Part shown: positions 43,398 to 55,025 of the stretch, one piece after another
Layout of the letters: each line of letters starts with the position of its first letter
How positions within the stretch are numbered: position 1 is the first letter of the stretch
From: Solen grandis
Lineage: Eukaryota; Mollusca; Bivalvia; Adapedonta; Solenidae
Assembly (NCBI GenBank): GCA_021229015.1
Contig: CM037787.1
Location: 37,904,677 to 37,968,676, forward strand
Reading direction: 5' to 3'
Length of the DNA: 64,000 nucleotides
Made by a program: the position numbers and the translations under genes
Notes under the pieces: generated by a model
The model's database searches: none
What the model was told of the DNA's origin: nothing
The model's input: only the letters and a program-made list of their open reading frames with translations

Positions 43398-43864
43398 TTA
43401 TTGTACTATGTTTCTGTTGTGTAAGAGTTGATGATATTGAGAAAAAATCATGGTGATACTGAAAATGATAAACAATATAACATTAAATGACGTCTGAAGC
43501 CCGATAGAAATTTTGAGAAATAAAATGAGCCGGTGGTGAACGTTGTTTTCTTTTCGTTTCGAGGTTCTCATGACCGGAAGAACACCGGACATGGAGCGAA
43601 TAGAGGTCACACGAATACAGCACAATTTCCCGCAACCATAACGGGTGTCGCAGTGCTAGTAGTTTTTCCTGAATCTTGAAGGTCTGGAAGGGTCTGGTGG
43701 TCCGAGTTGATCTAAAATGGAGCAGGTGCAACACCACGGCCTTCAAAGTTAGCTAAGACATTGGAGTAGTGATTCACGTGTAGACTAAGGCACTGGTAGA
43801 CACTAAGGGACTATATGCTCGTCAGCCACCTAATACAATGGGGGATTTCAATGTCTTCTAAAAG
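43398..43864 (-). other. Possible 3' UTR of the secreted-protein candidate
   Basis: Follows the stop codon of the minus-strand exon. An AATAAA polyadenylation hexamer is found on the minus strand at 43403-43398, about 460 nt after the stop. Several frames are open here, but none continues the protein or resembles a known family. Confidence 0.3.
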
Positions 43865-44209
43865 TCAACGGGAATGCGAACCCAAATCAACAGTTGCAAT
43901 GGGCCCAGCATTGTCCGAGAACACCATTTCCACGCCCCCTCCTTCTCCTCCTGTTCTGTAAATGGCATGGTCATTCAAGTTGTCCTCTAGCAGGGTAATC
44001 AGGGCCTTAATTAGGGCCAGTTGAGATCTGCAGAGATTTAGTGTCTCACACGTCCCTCCGTGATGATACCAATTAATGTCACCAAGGTCCACAATAGACA
44101 TCATTAAAGATTTGCAAGATGGGTAATGACGGACATGTTTGTATATCGCTGTCCCGTTTCCAACCACGCATAGATCCGTAACATAAACATTAGTTGTATT
44201 GTACTTATC
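43865..44209 (-). CDS. Candidate small secreted protein, exon 2
   Basis: On the minus strand an acceptor (ACGACTCCAG) opens a frame of 114 codons plus TGA in phase 0. It starts DKYNTTNVYVTDLCVVGNGT and ends IATVDLGSHSR. It has four cysteines (DLC, PSC, GTC, NLC) and potential N-glycosylation sites (NTT, NGT). There is a Gly-rich GGEGGG segment. Joined to the exon at 44343 it would give a 132-residue precursor with a signal peptide. I recognise no family. The evidence is a long frame in AT-rich DNA, matching phases and a short GT-AG intron; there is no homology support. Confidence 0.45.
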   Translation of the reverse strand, partial: DKYNTTNVYVTDLCVVGNGTAIYKHVRHYPSCKSLMMSIVDLGDINWYHHGGTCETLNLCRSQLALIKALITLLEDNLNDHAIYRTGGEGGGVEMVFSDNAGPIATVDLGSHSR

Positions 44210-44342
44210 CTGGAGTCGTCAATTTTGATATGTGGGCTGTGGGCTCCAGTGACCTGTTGTGCAAGCAAGGACGTTGTTTATCAAAGAACGCATACGCACG
44301 GACTGAAAGTTTTGCTGTCCGTCAGTCGTCCATTAAAGCTAC

Positions 44343-44396
44343 CTGGCAATGTGTGTCAGTGGTGACAGTAAGGATGAGCAACGACACGATGGACAT
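44343..44396 (-). CDS. Candidate small secreted protein, signal-peptide exon
   Basis: ATG at 44396-44394 gives MSIVSLLILTVTTDTHCQ, 18 codons with a hydrophobic SIVSLLILTV core typical of a signal peptide. It is followed by GTAGCT as donor in phase 0. The intron to the 44209 exon is 133 nt with GT-AG ends. A TATTTATTTATGG stretch about 60-70 nt upstream on the minus strand could act as a TATA element. The donor is weaker than consensus. Coding status needs transcript evidence. Confidence 0.45.
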
Positions 44397-45932
44397 TATT
44401 GAATACATCTAAAGTCATGCAGCCTACACAATGGTACGGATTAAATCTCCGACATACCATAAATAAATATCTGATACAATATTCGATTACATTTGTTGTT
44501 CGGATATGTCCTCCGAGCCATTACAGCAATTTTATCACCCTTCTAGACACCGTCTGAACGCCCCAATGATAAATAGGCTGATGCAGGATTGTCATTATCA
44601 AGACTTAGAATGCGAAACACAATGGAGCTTAGCCAACACTAATTGTGTCCAGAAATCACCAGATTTCCGTTTTCCGGTTCCACCTACTGAAATGTACGTT
44701 GTGGCAGAAAAGGGTCTAATTAAATTGTCTTAAAACCACCAGGGAGGGTATGACGTGCTTATGTTTGAGGAATCCGTACAGCAGGTGTTTGTTCAAACAA
44801 TACAAGTCATTCTAAATCTTACCATGCTAAATTTTCATGTTTCCATTTTGAATTGTTCAATAATTAGTTTATTGGGGTGATTGTTCAAAGCCTATTGACT
44901 GAAAAGCGAACAGTGCAGACCATGATCAGAATACCCGAAAGTGCAGGCCCATCTTGGTCTACACTGGTCGCAAAGGCAATTAAATGCCCACAATATTGTA
45001 TAGGTCAATTTGAAGTAAGTGCACAAGCACATCTACGTCTTTATTATTTTTTTTTACCTCATTTTCATTTATAATTTATGTCTTATTAACATGACCTTTA
45101 ACGGGTCTCTCAATAATTCGATATTCAAAAATGCATTTTAGCAATAGATTTAGTAACATAACCCCAAAATAGAAAAATCTATCTTGAATTTCGACCAAAT
45201 AATGATTGTCAGCTGTATGTTCAATTTAAAATATCACAATATCCAAAATTGGAAAAATCATCGTCTTTGATACTCACAATAATATATTTCTAAATATACT
45301 AACGACCCGCACATATTTGCCTCCATGATGCAGCTAGTTTGCTTCATTCGCAGTGATTGGAAAAGCAGTTCGATGCGGTAATGGCGTTAAATCTACTGCT
45401 TGATATATATACGCCAAAGACAATGTTACTCCGCTATACAGTCCGAAATGATTGATTTTATATCTTCTTTTTATCGATTAGTATTATATTGATACACACG
45501 GTCAAACACTTCTGGGTAGGACCTCCTTTTGGGAAATATGATTAGATTTGTTTACTGGTATAAAGCGACATCTCGACAGGAGGTCATTTATCTTGTTAAA
45601 CGTTTTCATTAAAGAAGCAATTATAATTAAAGTGCATCCATGAAAAATGGGCCGTTTTCAGCTCATAGAACAAGATTACATTTGAAACCGGGACTTATTG
45701 AGGAAACGTCTTCATTTAAATTCATTTAATTTAAATAAAAAAATATTTTAAGGAGCTTTTTTTTGTTTGTGTGCCATATTTGTTCTCCCCATTTTGTAAA
45801 ATAGCAATTAGTGTAGGGAATTCAGTATTAAAGAGAATATTGGAGTTGTTACGTTTCACAAAAGCTTAGTAATACTTTAAGATGTTCCCAGAATATGGCT
45901 TACTGTCTCTTGTTGATTGAAATGTTTATGCG
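44397..45932. other. Intergenic, repeat fragments
   Basis: 44590-44690 pairs with 40990-41215 as a dispersed repeat. 44895-45000 ('gcgaacagtgcagaccatgatcag..tcttggtctacactggtcgcaaaggc') has the look of a common bivalve MITE remnant. The 75-codon plus-strand frame at 44506-44733 overlaps the repeat and is unsupported. Confidence 0.45.
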
Positions 45933-46184
45933 ATGCAGACGGCTCTTCTTTTAAAGCCGATGGATTCCATTTGTCAGCAGTGTTTGCCTCAATTTAAAAG
46001 ACGCATTGGAACTCCAGACGTATACCAAAAGGCAAAGAAATCGAAGCAGAGAAATTTTGAAGAAGTTCTTATATCAAAGACGTCTGTATCCTACAGAGCA
46101 GCATTTACTAAAATATGTAAAAAGGCTAATACTATTTCTTTAGGAGACCGGTATAACGATATGCATAAATCTCCACTTGTATGA
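45933..46184 (+). CDS. Unrecognised 83-codon open frame
   Basis: An intact frame starts MQTALLLKPMDSICQQCLPQ and continues with a Lys/Arg-rich segment (FKRRIGTPDVYQKAKKSKQR). It has one CxxC pair. The composition is more protein-like than the surrounding frames, but there is no recognised family, no promoter and no splice support. It could be one exon of a larger gene, a decayed gene or chance. Confidence 0.2.
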   Translation: MQTALLLKPMDSICQQCLPQFKRRIGTPDVYQKAKKSKQRNFEEVLISKTSVSYRAAFTKICKKANTISLGDRYNDMHKSPLV

Positions 46185-48444
46185 CAGTTTCTTTTATTCG
46201 TCTAGGAAGACCGCAAGACTATTCTAAAAGGAAAATATTTTCGAAAATGGCATGCCATTGAGTTTTTTTTTCTCTCCGAAATGAACACTGGTTTGTAGTT
46301 GTTTCTAAGCAGTTTTAAAATAAATATTGAAATCTACAACGTATAGATCTGATTCAGATAATAACGTCAAGAGGAGACAGATGTAACCGAGTAAGATCAG
46401 AAATCTATCACATGTCAGATGGAAAACTTCATCGCATGTTTAATCCGAGTGACTTGATCGGGACTTGAACCAAAAACGATTTTGAGGAAAAGGTCCTCGA
46501 TCGCAGTTCTTATTTGTACTCAGTATTATAGTTAAAAATGATCATACTTTTGGAATTGATACAATTGCGAATATTGTAGAATACATCTGACCCCTAGCAA
46601 AAACTACACATTATTAATATGGTACTCACAAATCAATGCATATTTTTGTTAAAGAAGTTGAATATTGCATCTTGTACTGTAGATTTGTGAATTCTTTTCA
46701 GACTTTAAACAATAACAATGAAGTGTAGTTTCAAATTAGTACAGTGAATAGCTTAAAAACACACCAGCTGATCATGATATATTCATCGTAAATGAAATAA
46801 AGGTTGACGAGTGCTTTATATTCGCATTCATTCGTAAGTCCAAATTCTAAATTTATTTTTGTCAAATTATGTTGATAAAACTGGGGTATATTAAAAGAAA
46901 CAAATCCATTTAAAGTTATTTTATAACGATTGGAAAACAAGTTCCAACAACTTATACTTATCGCCCTCTCCACGTTTCCTGGGATGAACCAGTACCTTTC
47001 ACCTGAAGAGGTCACGACATTCCTTAACCTCTACGAACTAACAACCTTCTTATCTGCAACAGTGTTCGTTACCACAATTGCTTTTTCCCCCCCCCCCATG
47101 AGATATACTCGTTTCGAAAATGGTAAACAAAACATCGTTATCATGTACTTTTAACTCCCGATATAAATTCAGGGCATGCATTTATGTTTTTGACATGCGG
47201 AAACCATTATTCACATTATTGATCGACCTTAATGTTCATCAAGAGCATAAATTGAATTTTCCGAAATGCCCAGAAGATTATTTAGATATAACACGAACAC
47301 ATCAATAAATAATACACAATTCCCCCATGCACTGCAAATAATGTGACACCTGTTGGAAGACATAGCACCAACATTATGTTGAATATCGACTAGAATGCTT
47401 GCTAGACAATCGAATGATTAACTGTCTGATGAAGGCAGTAAACCTGTTACAGGCCATTTTTATAACACTATGAAACTTATCAGAGCAGAAGACATTTATT
47501 TACATAGCTTGAACATATACAATCCATCGGACATATAATCAAACCTATACGATATTATGTAAAATGCAATATAACGCTTAAGATGTTGTGTTCTGTTAAA
47601 CGTTCTGGTGAACATATTATTCGTATGAAGTAGTATATGTAATTTTTTTAAAAAATTTTTCGGCGTAGCTGTATAATTTCGATTTCAACTCGCATCTTAA
47701 ACCAATCGAATGTACGCTAACAGCGGTAAATAATTCTAAGCTGAATAAAAGGACTCCTGTTATTGGTTAACGCATCATTATGGACTATAAAATTACTGTA
47801 AATAAGGGGTGCAGCTTGTATATATCATTCAGCTTGGTGTTATTACTTTTCTTTTTGATGTAAACATGAAAGTGATTTCAGTAAATTAAATACAATCCTT
47901 TTCCATCAATTGAGGAATGCTTCTTTGTGAAAATGATTTAAAACAACAAAAAAGAATCCACCGTGTTATGACATGAAACCCCTTAATTACTATGTATATT
48001 GAATTCTTCCAGCCTGCCGAGATGCTCTCATTGAAAATTAATTCGCCAAAACCAAAACAACTAATAACGCTTTTATATCATAATTGTCATATGCAATGAT
48101 GATATGAACAAATATCAAACAAGCCTATTTACAGATATAATTTTTTGTATTACCGTCTATAAATAAGTATATTTCATAGAAAAAATACTGAACTATTTCT
48201 AGAGCGTACTAAATTTGTTGTGCGTCGGTCTTTCGCGCGCTTTTCCTCGGAATGCTCTAGAAGACTGGAAATCTCGTTTTTCTTTCATCCTACGCCGAAT
48301 ATCTTTTTTAAAGATATTTCTTGTTTTAGATTAGAATACTAACTACAGGTTTGTAAAGGTTTCAATATAACTGTTGTTATATCCGAGTGTTAACACTTTT
48401 TACGACGGTGTTGTTATTTTGCTGGGACCAATAATTTTATTGCG
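46185..48444. other. AT-rich, nothing recognised
   Basis: Overlapping frames at 46731-47154 on both strands lack any recognised similarity. A C-run lies at 47089-47097. 48225-48300 is locally CpG-rich ('gtgcgtcggtctttcgcgcgcttttcctcgg') without an identifiable gene. Confidence 0.45.
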
Positions 48445-48645
48445 CGACAGGAGGGCCGAGCGGTTAATTGATCACTAATTCCCACACTACCAGGGGTTCA
48501 AGTTCCGGTAGGGTAATAAGGGTTTTCCATGTGAGGAAGTCTTCCGGCTAGTTTTTTTGATAGGTTGGTGATTCTACCCAGGTGCCTCTGTGCACTCAGA
48601 ATCAACAGATGAGCATCTCTATACGACTGACGCAATGACGGAAAA
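48445..48645 (+). mobile_element. Decayed tRNA-derived SINE (29611 family)
   Basis: The head GGGCCGAGCGGTTAATTGAT, B box GGGGTTCAAGTTCCGG and core 'ggaagtcttccggctag' and 'taggttggtgattctaccc' align with 29611-29865. A part of the head and core is diverged or deleted, so it is an older copy. Confidence 0.75.
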
Positions 48646-50001
48646 TTTAAACTAAAAATTGACTAACTCGCGAAAGTGTGATGCATCAAGCAGGTATTGT
48701 ACTTATCATCTTGTCAATAATTTCGCAGTAAATTATATCCTGATTAGTGTATTATTACATATGGTATTAGTATATGTCAAATAAAATAATGTGCTATTCT
48801 GTCTTTATTCAATAGATCGTGAAAGTGACATACATGTAATACATATGGCATATGAAAGTTTGTAATGATAACTGCACTTATGCAATTTACCAATCAAGCA
48901 AATATAAACATCACAAACAACTTACTTAATTTATCAAACTCACTAATACTTAAACAAATTGATACATTCATTTAGTATCAATATAAGTGCTTATGAAAAC
49001 TTGTGTTTACGAATTTACTCCAGTATGTGAAAACCTACTGTGTTACTGTACTGCCTCATTCTACACATTAATATTGTAATACAGTAGACGTACGGCTCAG
49101 ACGTCTGTCTTTATATTGCAGCAAACAGGGTACCGACCAGTAAATGACAATTATTGAACATTATTTTTCGCAGGAAGAGCCAAGAAAGAAAGCAATATTC
49201 GGTGTCGATTCATACGACAAGTTGTCACGGCAAGGAAACAGATAACTGACAAACTAATGCATTTCGTGTCATACTCTCCTGTCGTGGGGATTAAATCAAG
49301 AATTGCAAATATTTTCCTTTGGGGGGTTATTGCAGGATCTGTAGTGAAGCTTTGATATTCAAGGCCTGTCCGGAAAATTAACATTGTCTCTTTTGGGACT
49401 TTTTTGAGTTAATTAGAGCCAATAATATTGTATCAATATGATGCAAATTTATTCTGCATCAAACTTGAATATCACGTTTAATTCAGGAAATACAAAGACA
49501 GAAAGGAACAGAAATGCAAAATTATTTTGCAGATGTCATATGCCTGTGATTTTATCCTGATTTACTGGTCCTTTTGTCTGTTTGGACACGAGAACCAGTT
49601 TCGGTTTCAAGCGTACACAACTCAGCATGATGTATAACAGTATATGCATTTTGGCAATATAAGTGAATGAAATCTTCTTAATCAATTAATTGTGTTGTAT
49701 AAATCCTATATACCGAATGAGACAATACCAAATCATTTGAGTGAATATGTAATATTTGATAAAAGATGGTAGTTAAGGCAACTTCATTCAATACCAAGAG
49801 CAATTTTGTGCACTTTTTCTCCATATACGTCTTTTCATAGGATTTAGTAATACTATGATTTTTGTACAATAAAGTAATGGAAACAATACAAATATCTGTT
49901 CAGTTTCAATATGAAGACATTTGAGTTACATTGTAATTTCAAATAATAACTTTTACTTTTATTATTATACTGATAAGTATTAATTATTCTCTATGTTTTA
50001 A
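48646..50001. other. AT-rich, nothing recognised
   Basis: No gene, RNA or repeat called on either strand. Confidence 0.45.
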
Positions 50002-50062
50002 GTTTTATGGAATTTATCGCAAGCGACACAAAGCGAAGCGCTGCGATAAATCCATAAAAAAC
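50002..50062. repeat. 20-bp-arm hairpin
   Basis: The arms GTTTTATGGAATTTATCGCA and TGCGATAAATCCATAAAAAA pair with one bulge around a CpG-containing loop (AGCGACACAAAGCGAAGCGC). It could be a small foldback element; no RNA family was recognised. Confidence 0.7.
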
Positions 50063-50157
50063 AAAATACAAGAAAACTTTTGACGCAAGTGTCGAAGAAT
50101 CAGACAGAAGGACTATTGTGTTGACGTGATGCTCCGTCATTGCGGGAAAATGATTAA

Positions 50158-50366
50158 CCCTTTCCCTCATAGAGGACACCACGAAAAGACCTATGCGAAC
50201 AGCATAAAACCAGATCAGCCTGCGATTAACTCGCAGGCTGATCAGGTTTTTTCGTGCTCCTCGTGGGGAAAGGTTTAATTAAATTTTTTAACTGTGGTTT
50301 TCTACAGATCAGGCTTTATTTGGTACCTGTTGAGTGCGTCAAAATGAGTCTATATGAGGGAAAGGG
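50158..50366. mobile_element. TTAA-flanked MITE, copy 3
   Basis: The same CCCTTTCCCTCATA inverted ends, with TTAA at 50154-50157 and 50367-50370. The hairpin core GATCAGCCTGCGATT..AACTCGCAGGCTGATC is present. It has a deletion after the hairpin relative to copy 2 ('gttttttcgtgctcctcg'). Confidence 0.92.
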
Positions 50367-50370
50367 TTAA

Positions 50371-52183
50371 TATCCATTTCGATACTCTACTGGTACTTGC
50401 AAATACAATAGGAACCAGTTTGTAAAAAGACTGCATTTTGAGATGGGCCCTGTAAATATCATTCGTACCTACTGGATTTCGTACCGGCTGGTGAAGGTGA
50501 TGTCAACATAATTTCAATATCTAATATTTTTAGAAAAAAAAGTATAAGTATGAAAAACAGGATAATAAATACCCTGATACAATGTCTCACGAATCACGGA
50601 GACACAGAATGAGTCGATTTATAATAATTTTAGTGACTTTTGAGATGAATATAAGTATCTTTAGAATAAGTTTTACTTGTTTTATTTTCTTGTCAATGAC
50701 TAAGCCTTTTCCGATTATGTCTAAATATTTGTGTCGTCAGATCTGGTTCTTAAAACCTGCTTCATCCATGCACTTCGCAGTCTAAAATGATAATGAAATG
50801 TTGGCATCTTCATCTTATCCAGTCTAAATGGTCCTTTTTGTACTTGCACACACGCAATGACAAAAGGTACAAGCGGACAAATCACGAGCTCAATATATCA
50901 GTAATAATGCAACCATGGCAAACTTAATTCACGGAAACTCATTACACTCATTTCGCTGCATTATTTTATACACGATCAACCGATGTTAAAATGCCTGAGC
51001 AATTAAGTAACATTCATAAAATACAATCCGTTAGTCTCATTTCCCAACCGCATTTGATGATATTACTGTGCCTTCGCTCCAGGCATACTGCTTGATATTT
51101 GTATTGAATTGATTTATTTTGACTTGTTTATACGGTTGTTTTTGTTAAGCGGCTTGAAAGGGTTATATGGAATTCCGCTAGAAAATACTATTAACTAATG
51201 CTCTTACAATATTAATTGAATCCGTTGTCAAAATTGACATAAATCAGCAATGAAACCCGACAATATATTGATACATTTCCCTCGTTGTCGTAGTAGTCTT
51301 ATCAAATTTATATTTTACTCGTGGCTTCGTTTCTCAGAAAAACTCGTGAATAAAATTTGTCTGCTAAAATCTTCTCTACGTTAAACCATATCATTTATTC
51401 ACGTGTTCAGTTAAATATATACAGCGGAATGTGATACAAAACTACGACTAGTGTAAAATCATTAAATTTCGTTGACATTAAATCTGAAATCTGTGAGTAA
51501 GTCAAATTATTTTTTTGGTACATATATTGGTTGATTTCCGTCCTATAGAACACAGGCAAAGTTTATAAATACTTTTTACTGGAATTAAATTTCGTGGATA
51601 AAGTCATCAACAAATCAACGAAATTTAGTCCTTCACGATAACTTATGAATGTACAGAATGCTAAGAAAATTAACTCTTTCCCTGGATAAAATGTTCTCTA
51701 AGAAGCACTATCATATATTACTAAAATGATATTTATTGACAGCTATAGTCTGGAACCTAAATGACATATATTCCATGTATCGTGAAGACAATAGTTAGCT
51801 GTAGTCATCTGTATGTTTGACACCAATTACTCATTCGTAATTACTGTGTGTTGTTGCACAATTGCCAAATTTATGACAGGCACGTTTCAATAAATAATGC
51901 AATTCCTTTAATATTTATTGAAAGATTTCGGCGCATTTGAGATATCACACAACAGCGCATTTCGCATAATTAAGAACAGATGCAGTTTGTCATATACGGT
52001 GGACTTATATCTACAACAACCGCCTCTGGGATAGCAGTGGGTGTTCAGATATACCAAAGTCTTAAATATACAAGCTACATTGCGAGTTTATGTCTCTTGT
52101 TAGTTAATCTCCTGAGTTTGTTTTCAACAAATATGTTGATTTTCCAGAGGGAAATAACACAATAAAAAATTTAATTTACTCTT
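50371..52183. other. AT-rich, nothing recognised
   Basis: Short frames at 50582 and 51980 (the latter hydrophobic, ..GGLISTTTASGIAVGVQI..) have no recognised family or splice context. Confidence 0.4.
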
Positions 52184-52366
52184 ATTCAATATTTCGGCAA
52201 AAAATTCTCAAGAAAAAAAAAAACATGAATTTTTAGCAAATTCTACATACTAGACGTTTGAATAGTCGCCATATTATGTTATATGGTGACTATTCAAACG
52301 TCTATTGTGAAGAGCTTGCTATATTTTTTTTCTTGAGAAAGGCAAACTTTTGCCTAAATATTGAAT
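52184..52366. mobile_element. 183-bp long palindrome (foldback MITE)
   Basis: The outer arms ATTCAATATTT(C/A)GGCAAA and inner arms TAGACGTTTGAATAGTCGCC are both mirrored. The inner arms are perfect over more than 20 bp around a few unpaired bases near 52280. Similarity continues weakly about 15 bp beyond each edge. It has no coding capacity and would form a strong cruciform or hairpin RNA. Confidence 0.9.
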
Positions 52367-52599
52367 ATGAATGAATTTAATAGTTTATTATTTAATATAT
52401 TTCCTTAGTTTGTATTTTGATGAGGTAATTATGGTAAATGACTTCATAACATTTAGTTAGATTTCGTATTTATTCTCTATGAATATGTAATCATGGGCAT
52501 CGAAGTATTTACATATTTTGAAAGTAATCATCACTTTGAATATAAGCACAGTTTTCAGTCTAGTTCCAAAATATAGTTTCAAGTGATGTATGAATTATG
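52367..52599. other. AT-rich, nothing recognised
   Basis: No feature called. Confidence 0.4.
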
Positions 52600-52775
52600 T
52601 CTCTGGGCTGATTCGGCCGGTATAAGGATAATGTAACTGGTTGTGGTATTATACCATACATACTATATATGCAGTGCGATTTTCTAGTGTGGCTTTGCTA
52701 CATCTATATTAATAGACACAATCTCATAATGACTCAACTATTGTCGGCGGGACGTAAAATCCATCAAACAAACTT
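52600..52775 (+). mobile_element. Decayed SINE body and tail (12321 family)
   Basis: 'ggctgattcggccggtataaggataatgta', 'ggttgtggtattataccatac' and the tail 'gtcggcgggacgtaaaatcc' match the family. The head is missing. Confidence 0.7.
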
Positions 52776-53139
52776 AAAAGGCCCTGTCAGGCCCTGTAAA
52801 CTCGGAAACGCTGCGTTTGATTAAAGTTCTAACCGAGAACAAACCACATACAATCGTCTACTGAGATTATTGTCATGATTCTGAGAAAGTGATAAGGTTT
52901 TGCGAAGCTTATCGGTCGGTTGCTTAACGATTGGAGAATACAAATAATGAATCATCTCATGAAAATCTAATTCAACATTGAGCAATCGTTTAGGATGATG
53001 TACGGTTTACTGCGTCAATCATTATATTTAGATATTTATTAAGATATAATATTAAAATATAAGCAAAACATAAAAAGTTTGATGCAAATCTTCACATGTC
53101 ACAAAAATGAATGTTATGTAACTTTATATTCAAATATGA

Positions 53140-53350
53140 CAGGGGAAATGCGTAGGCAAGTGGTTGTAGTCGCTTTGATATTTAAATCCCTCATTTCTTT
53201 AGGTTCAAGTCCCGAACTAGTCACGCGAATGTTTTTCATGGGAGAAACCATGTCAGGTGGAATGTTTCTCCCTCCCCCTGAAATGAGCAGGATGTTCTTA
53301 CAGGTAGCTGAGCAATTTTTGCTTTGACGATACACTACAACAACAACATT
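53140..53350 (+). mobile_element. tRNA-derived SINE copy with (ACA)n tail
   Basis: A-box-like GGCAAGTGGTTGTAGTCGC, B-box-like GGTTCAAGTCCC, then a body with 'catgggagaaaccatgtcagg' and a CAACAACAAC tail at 53336-53350. The open frames on both strands here (53079-53335) are its translations. Confidence 0.65.
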
Positions 53351-54403
53351 AACAATAAAAAATATTTAAAAAAAAAGTTTTAGAAAGTAGAAGTTTGTAA
53401 AAAATGAATATTAAACTTTCACTGTCATTTATTTAAACTTCCATTATCATTTATATTAACAATACATTATATTGAGCTACCATTCTCAATAACATGTAAT
53501 TCTGCATTTTGAAACACAGTATTTTCCTCTTATTGTATCTTATAGACATATTTTATTCAAAAGAGATAATTTGATTTCATCTGGCAGTTTTCTGAATTTA
53601 TAAAATATTTTCTGATAAATTAAGATATTCCCCTCCCTTATCTGACAAGAATGGATGCTTAATTTCCCTAAACGGAAGCTGCAAGAAAACAAACGTAAAA
53701 ACCGTTCCCTTAAGTTACTTGCATGTCATTGATCTATAGTGACATTTAAAGATTAAAAGAAAATGCCATTGGGAGGAATTGATTAGATCCCGCACCTGCC
53801 CGTCCTGCAAAATGGACACGAACATCTTCCCAGCGTAATTACGTTAAGTTTATTAAGAAGAACAGGATGCCTCTCATTCGAGTAACGAAGTTAATCATAA
53901 TCGGAGAGAAAAACGTCATATCTTAATCTGTACGTAAGCGTTGTTAAATGTGTCTTCCGCAGGGATAATCAATCTTTTGATTAAAGCACTCGGATTCCGT
54001 TGAACTTTACGTTAATTAAATTAAGGCAATCACTGAATGTTCAATTAAACGTTAAATAGAAATCATTTCATTATATATAATTGCTGTTTTGGAGTTCACC
54101 GTTGCTATGGAAAAGTTTCAGTCATAGCGACATCTGTCGAACTTCAGGTTGATGAAGATCTATAGTCATTGATTCAGACACAGAAGGAATCTGGATAGAA
54201 CCATGATAGAAGCTATGAAGGGCTGTGTGATAACCAGTCAACGACTATAAAATCTCGGTTACGGAAGGCCCCGTGGCTTCTCCTCCAAATGTACTTTATA
54301 TGCCAGCATAATTTAAGGGCATAACTAGACAATTGAACTGTATTTAAAATGTATACAGTGCTACACTCTGTTGGTGCAAATGATGAGTTCGGTCTTTAGG
54401 TTA

Positions 54404-54440
<37 letters not shown>

Positions 54441-54829
54441 AATCTAGCATATATAAGACATGCGTATGCTATTTTTATAATGCCAAAAATTGCTATTTTT
54501 TTTTTTTTTTTTTGACGAATAGTTCGCATTTAGCGTTCGTGAATATTCATCAATACACGCCTACTTTTACGAGATTAAATTTTACAATACACACAATGAA
54601 GTCTTCTACACAGTCCAGTATATTCGAAAACTTTAAAACTAATCATGCAAATATCTTTGATATTTTTCACGTCATTTTTGTATCAATCTATTCATAAATA
54701 TGCCTTATTATGTTTCTAAATAATCAAGATAAGATATTCAAAATTTTTTAAGGTAATGCATTTTCGAAGTCTTGAGTATAGCATTTAAACAGAAATGATA
54801 AGGAAAATCCCCCGCGTTTCAATGACATT
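53351..54829. other. AT-rich with poly-A and poly-T runs
   Basis: Poly-A at 54405-54439 and poly-T at 54497-54515, about 60 bp apart, could form a hairpin. The 108-codon frame spanning them is not protein-like. No gene seen. Confidence 0.5.
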
Positions 54830-55025
54830 TCATTTCTCGTTTAAAATAATCCGTCCATCATGGTCCATCATATCATCAAGGGAAATTATAGTAAATGCAA
54901 GTCTTTATAGACTTTCAGAAAAGGAACATTTTTATAATCCCAAGTCAATGAATATTGCAAATGCACTGAGGTTTTTTAAGCACTTGAAGGACCATGATTA
55001 TAATTAAATGATGGATCGGTTACCT
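54830..55025. repeat. Dispersed repeat, copy B (related to 31975-32205)
   Basis: Shares 'tgcaagtctttatagacttt', 'atcccaagtcaatgaatattgca' and 'cacttgaaggaccatgatt' with copy A. The two share more with each other than with anything else in the window. Confidence 0.6.
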
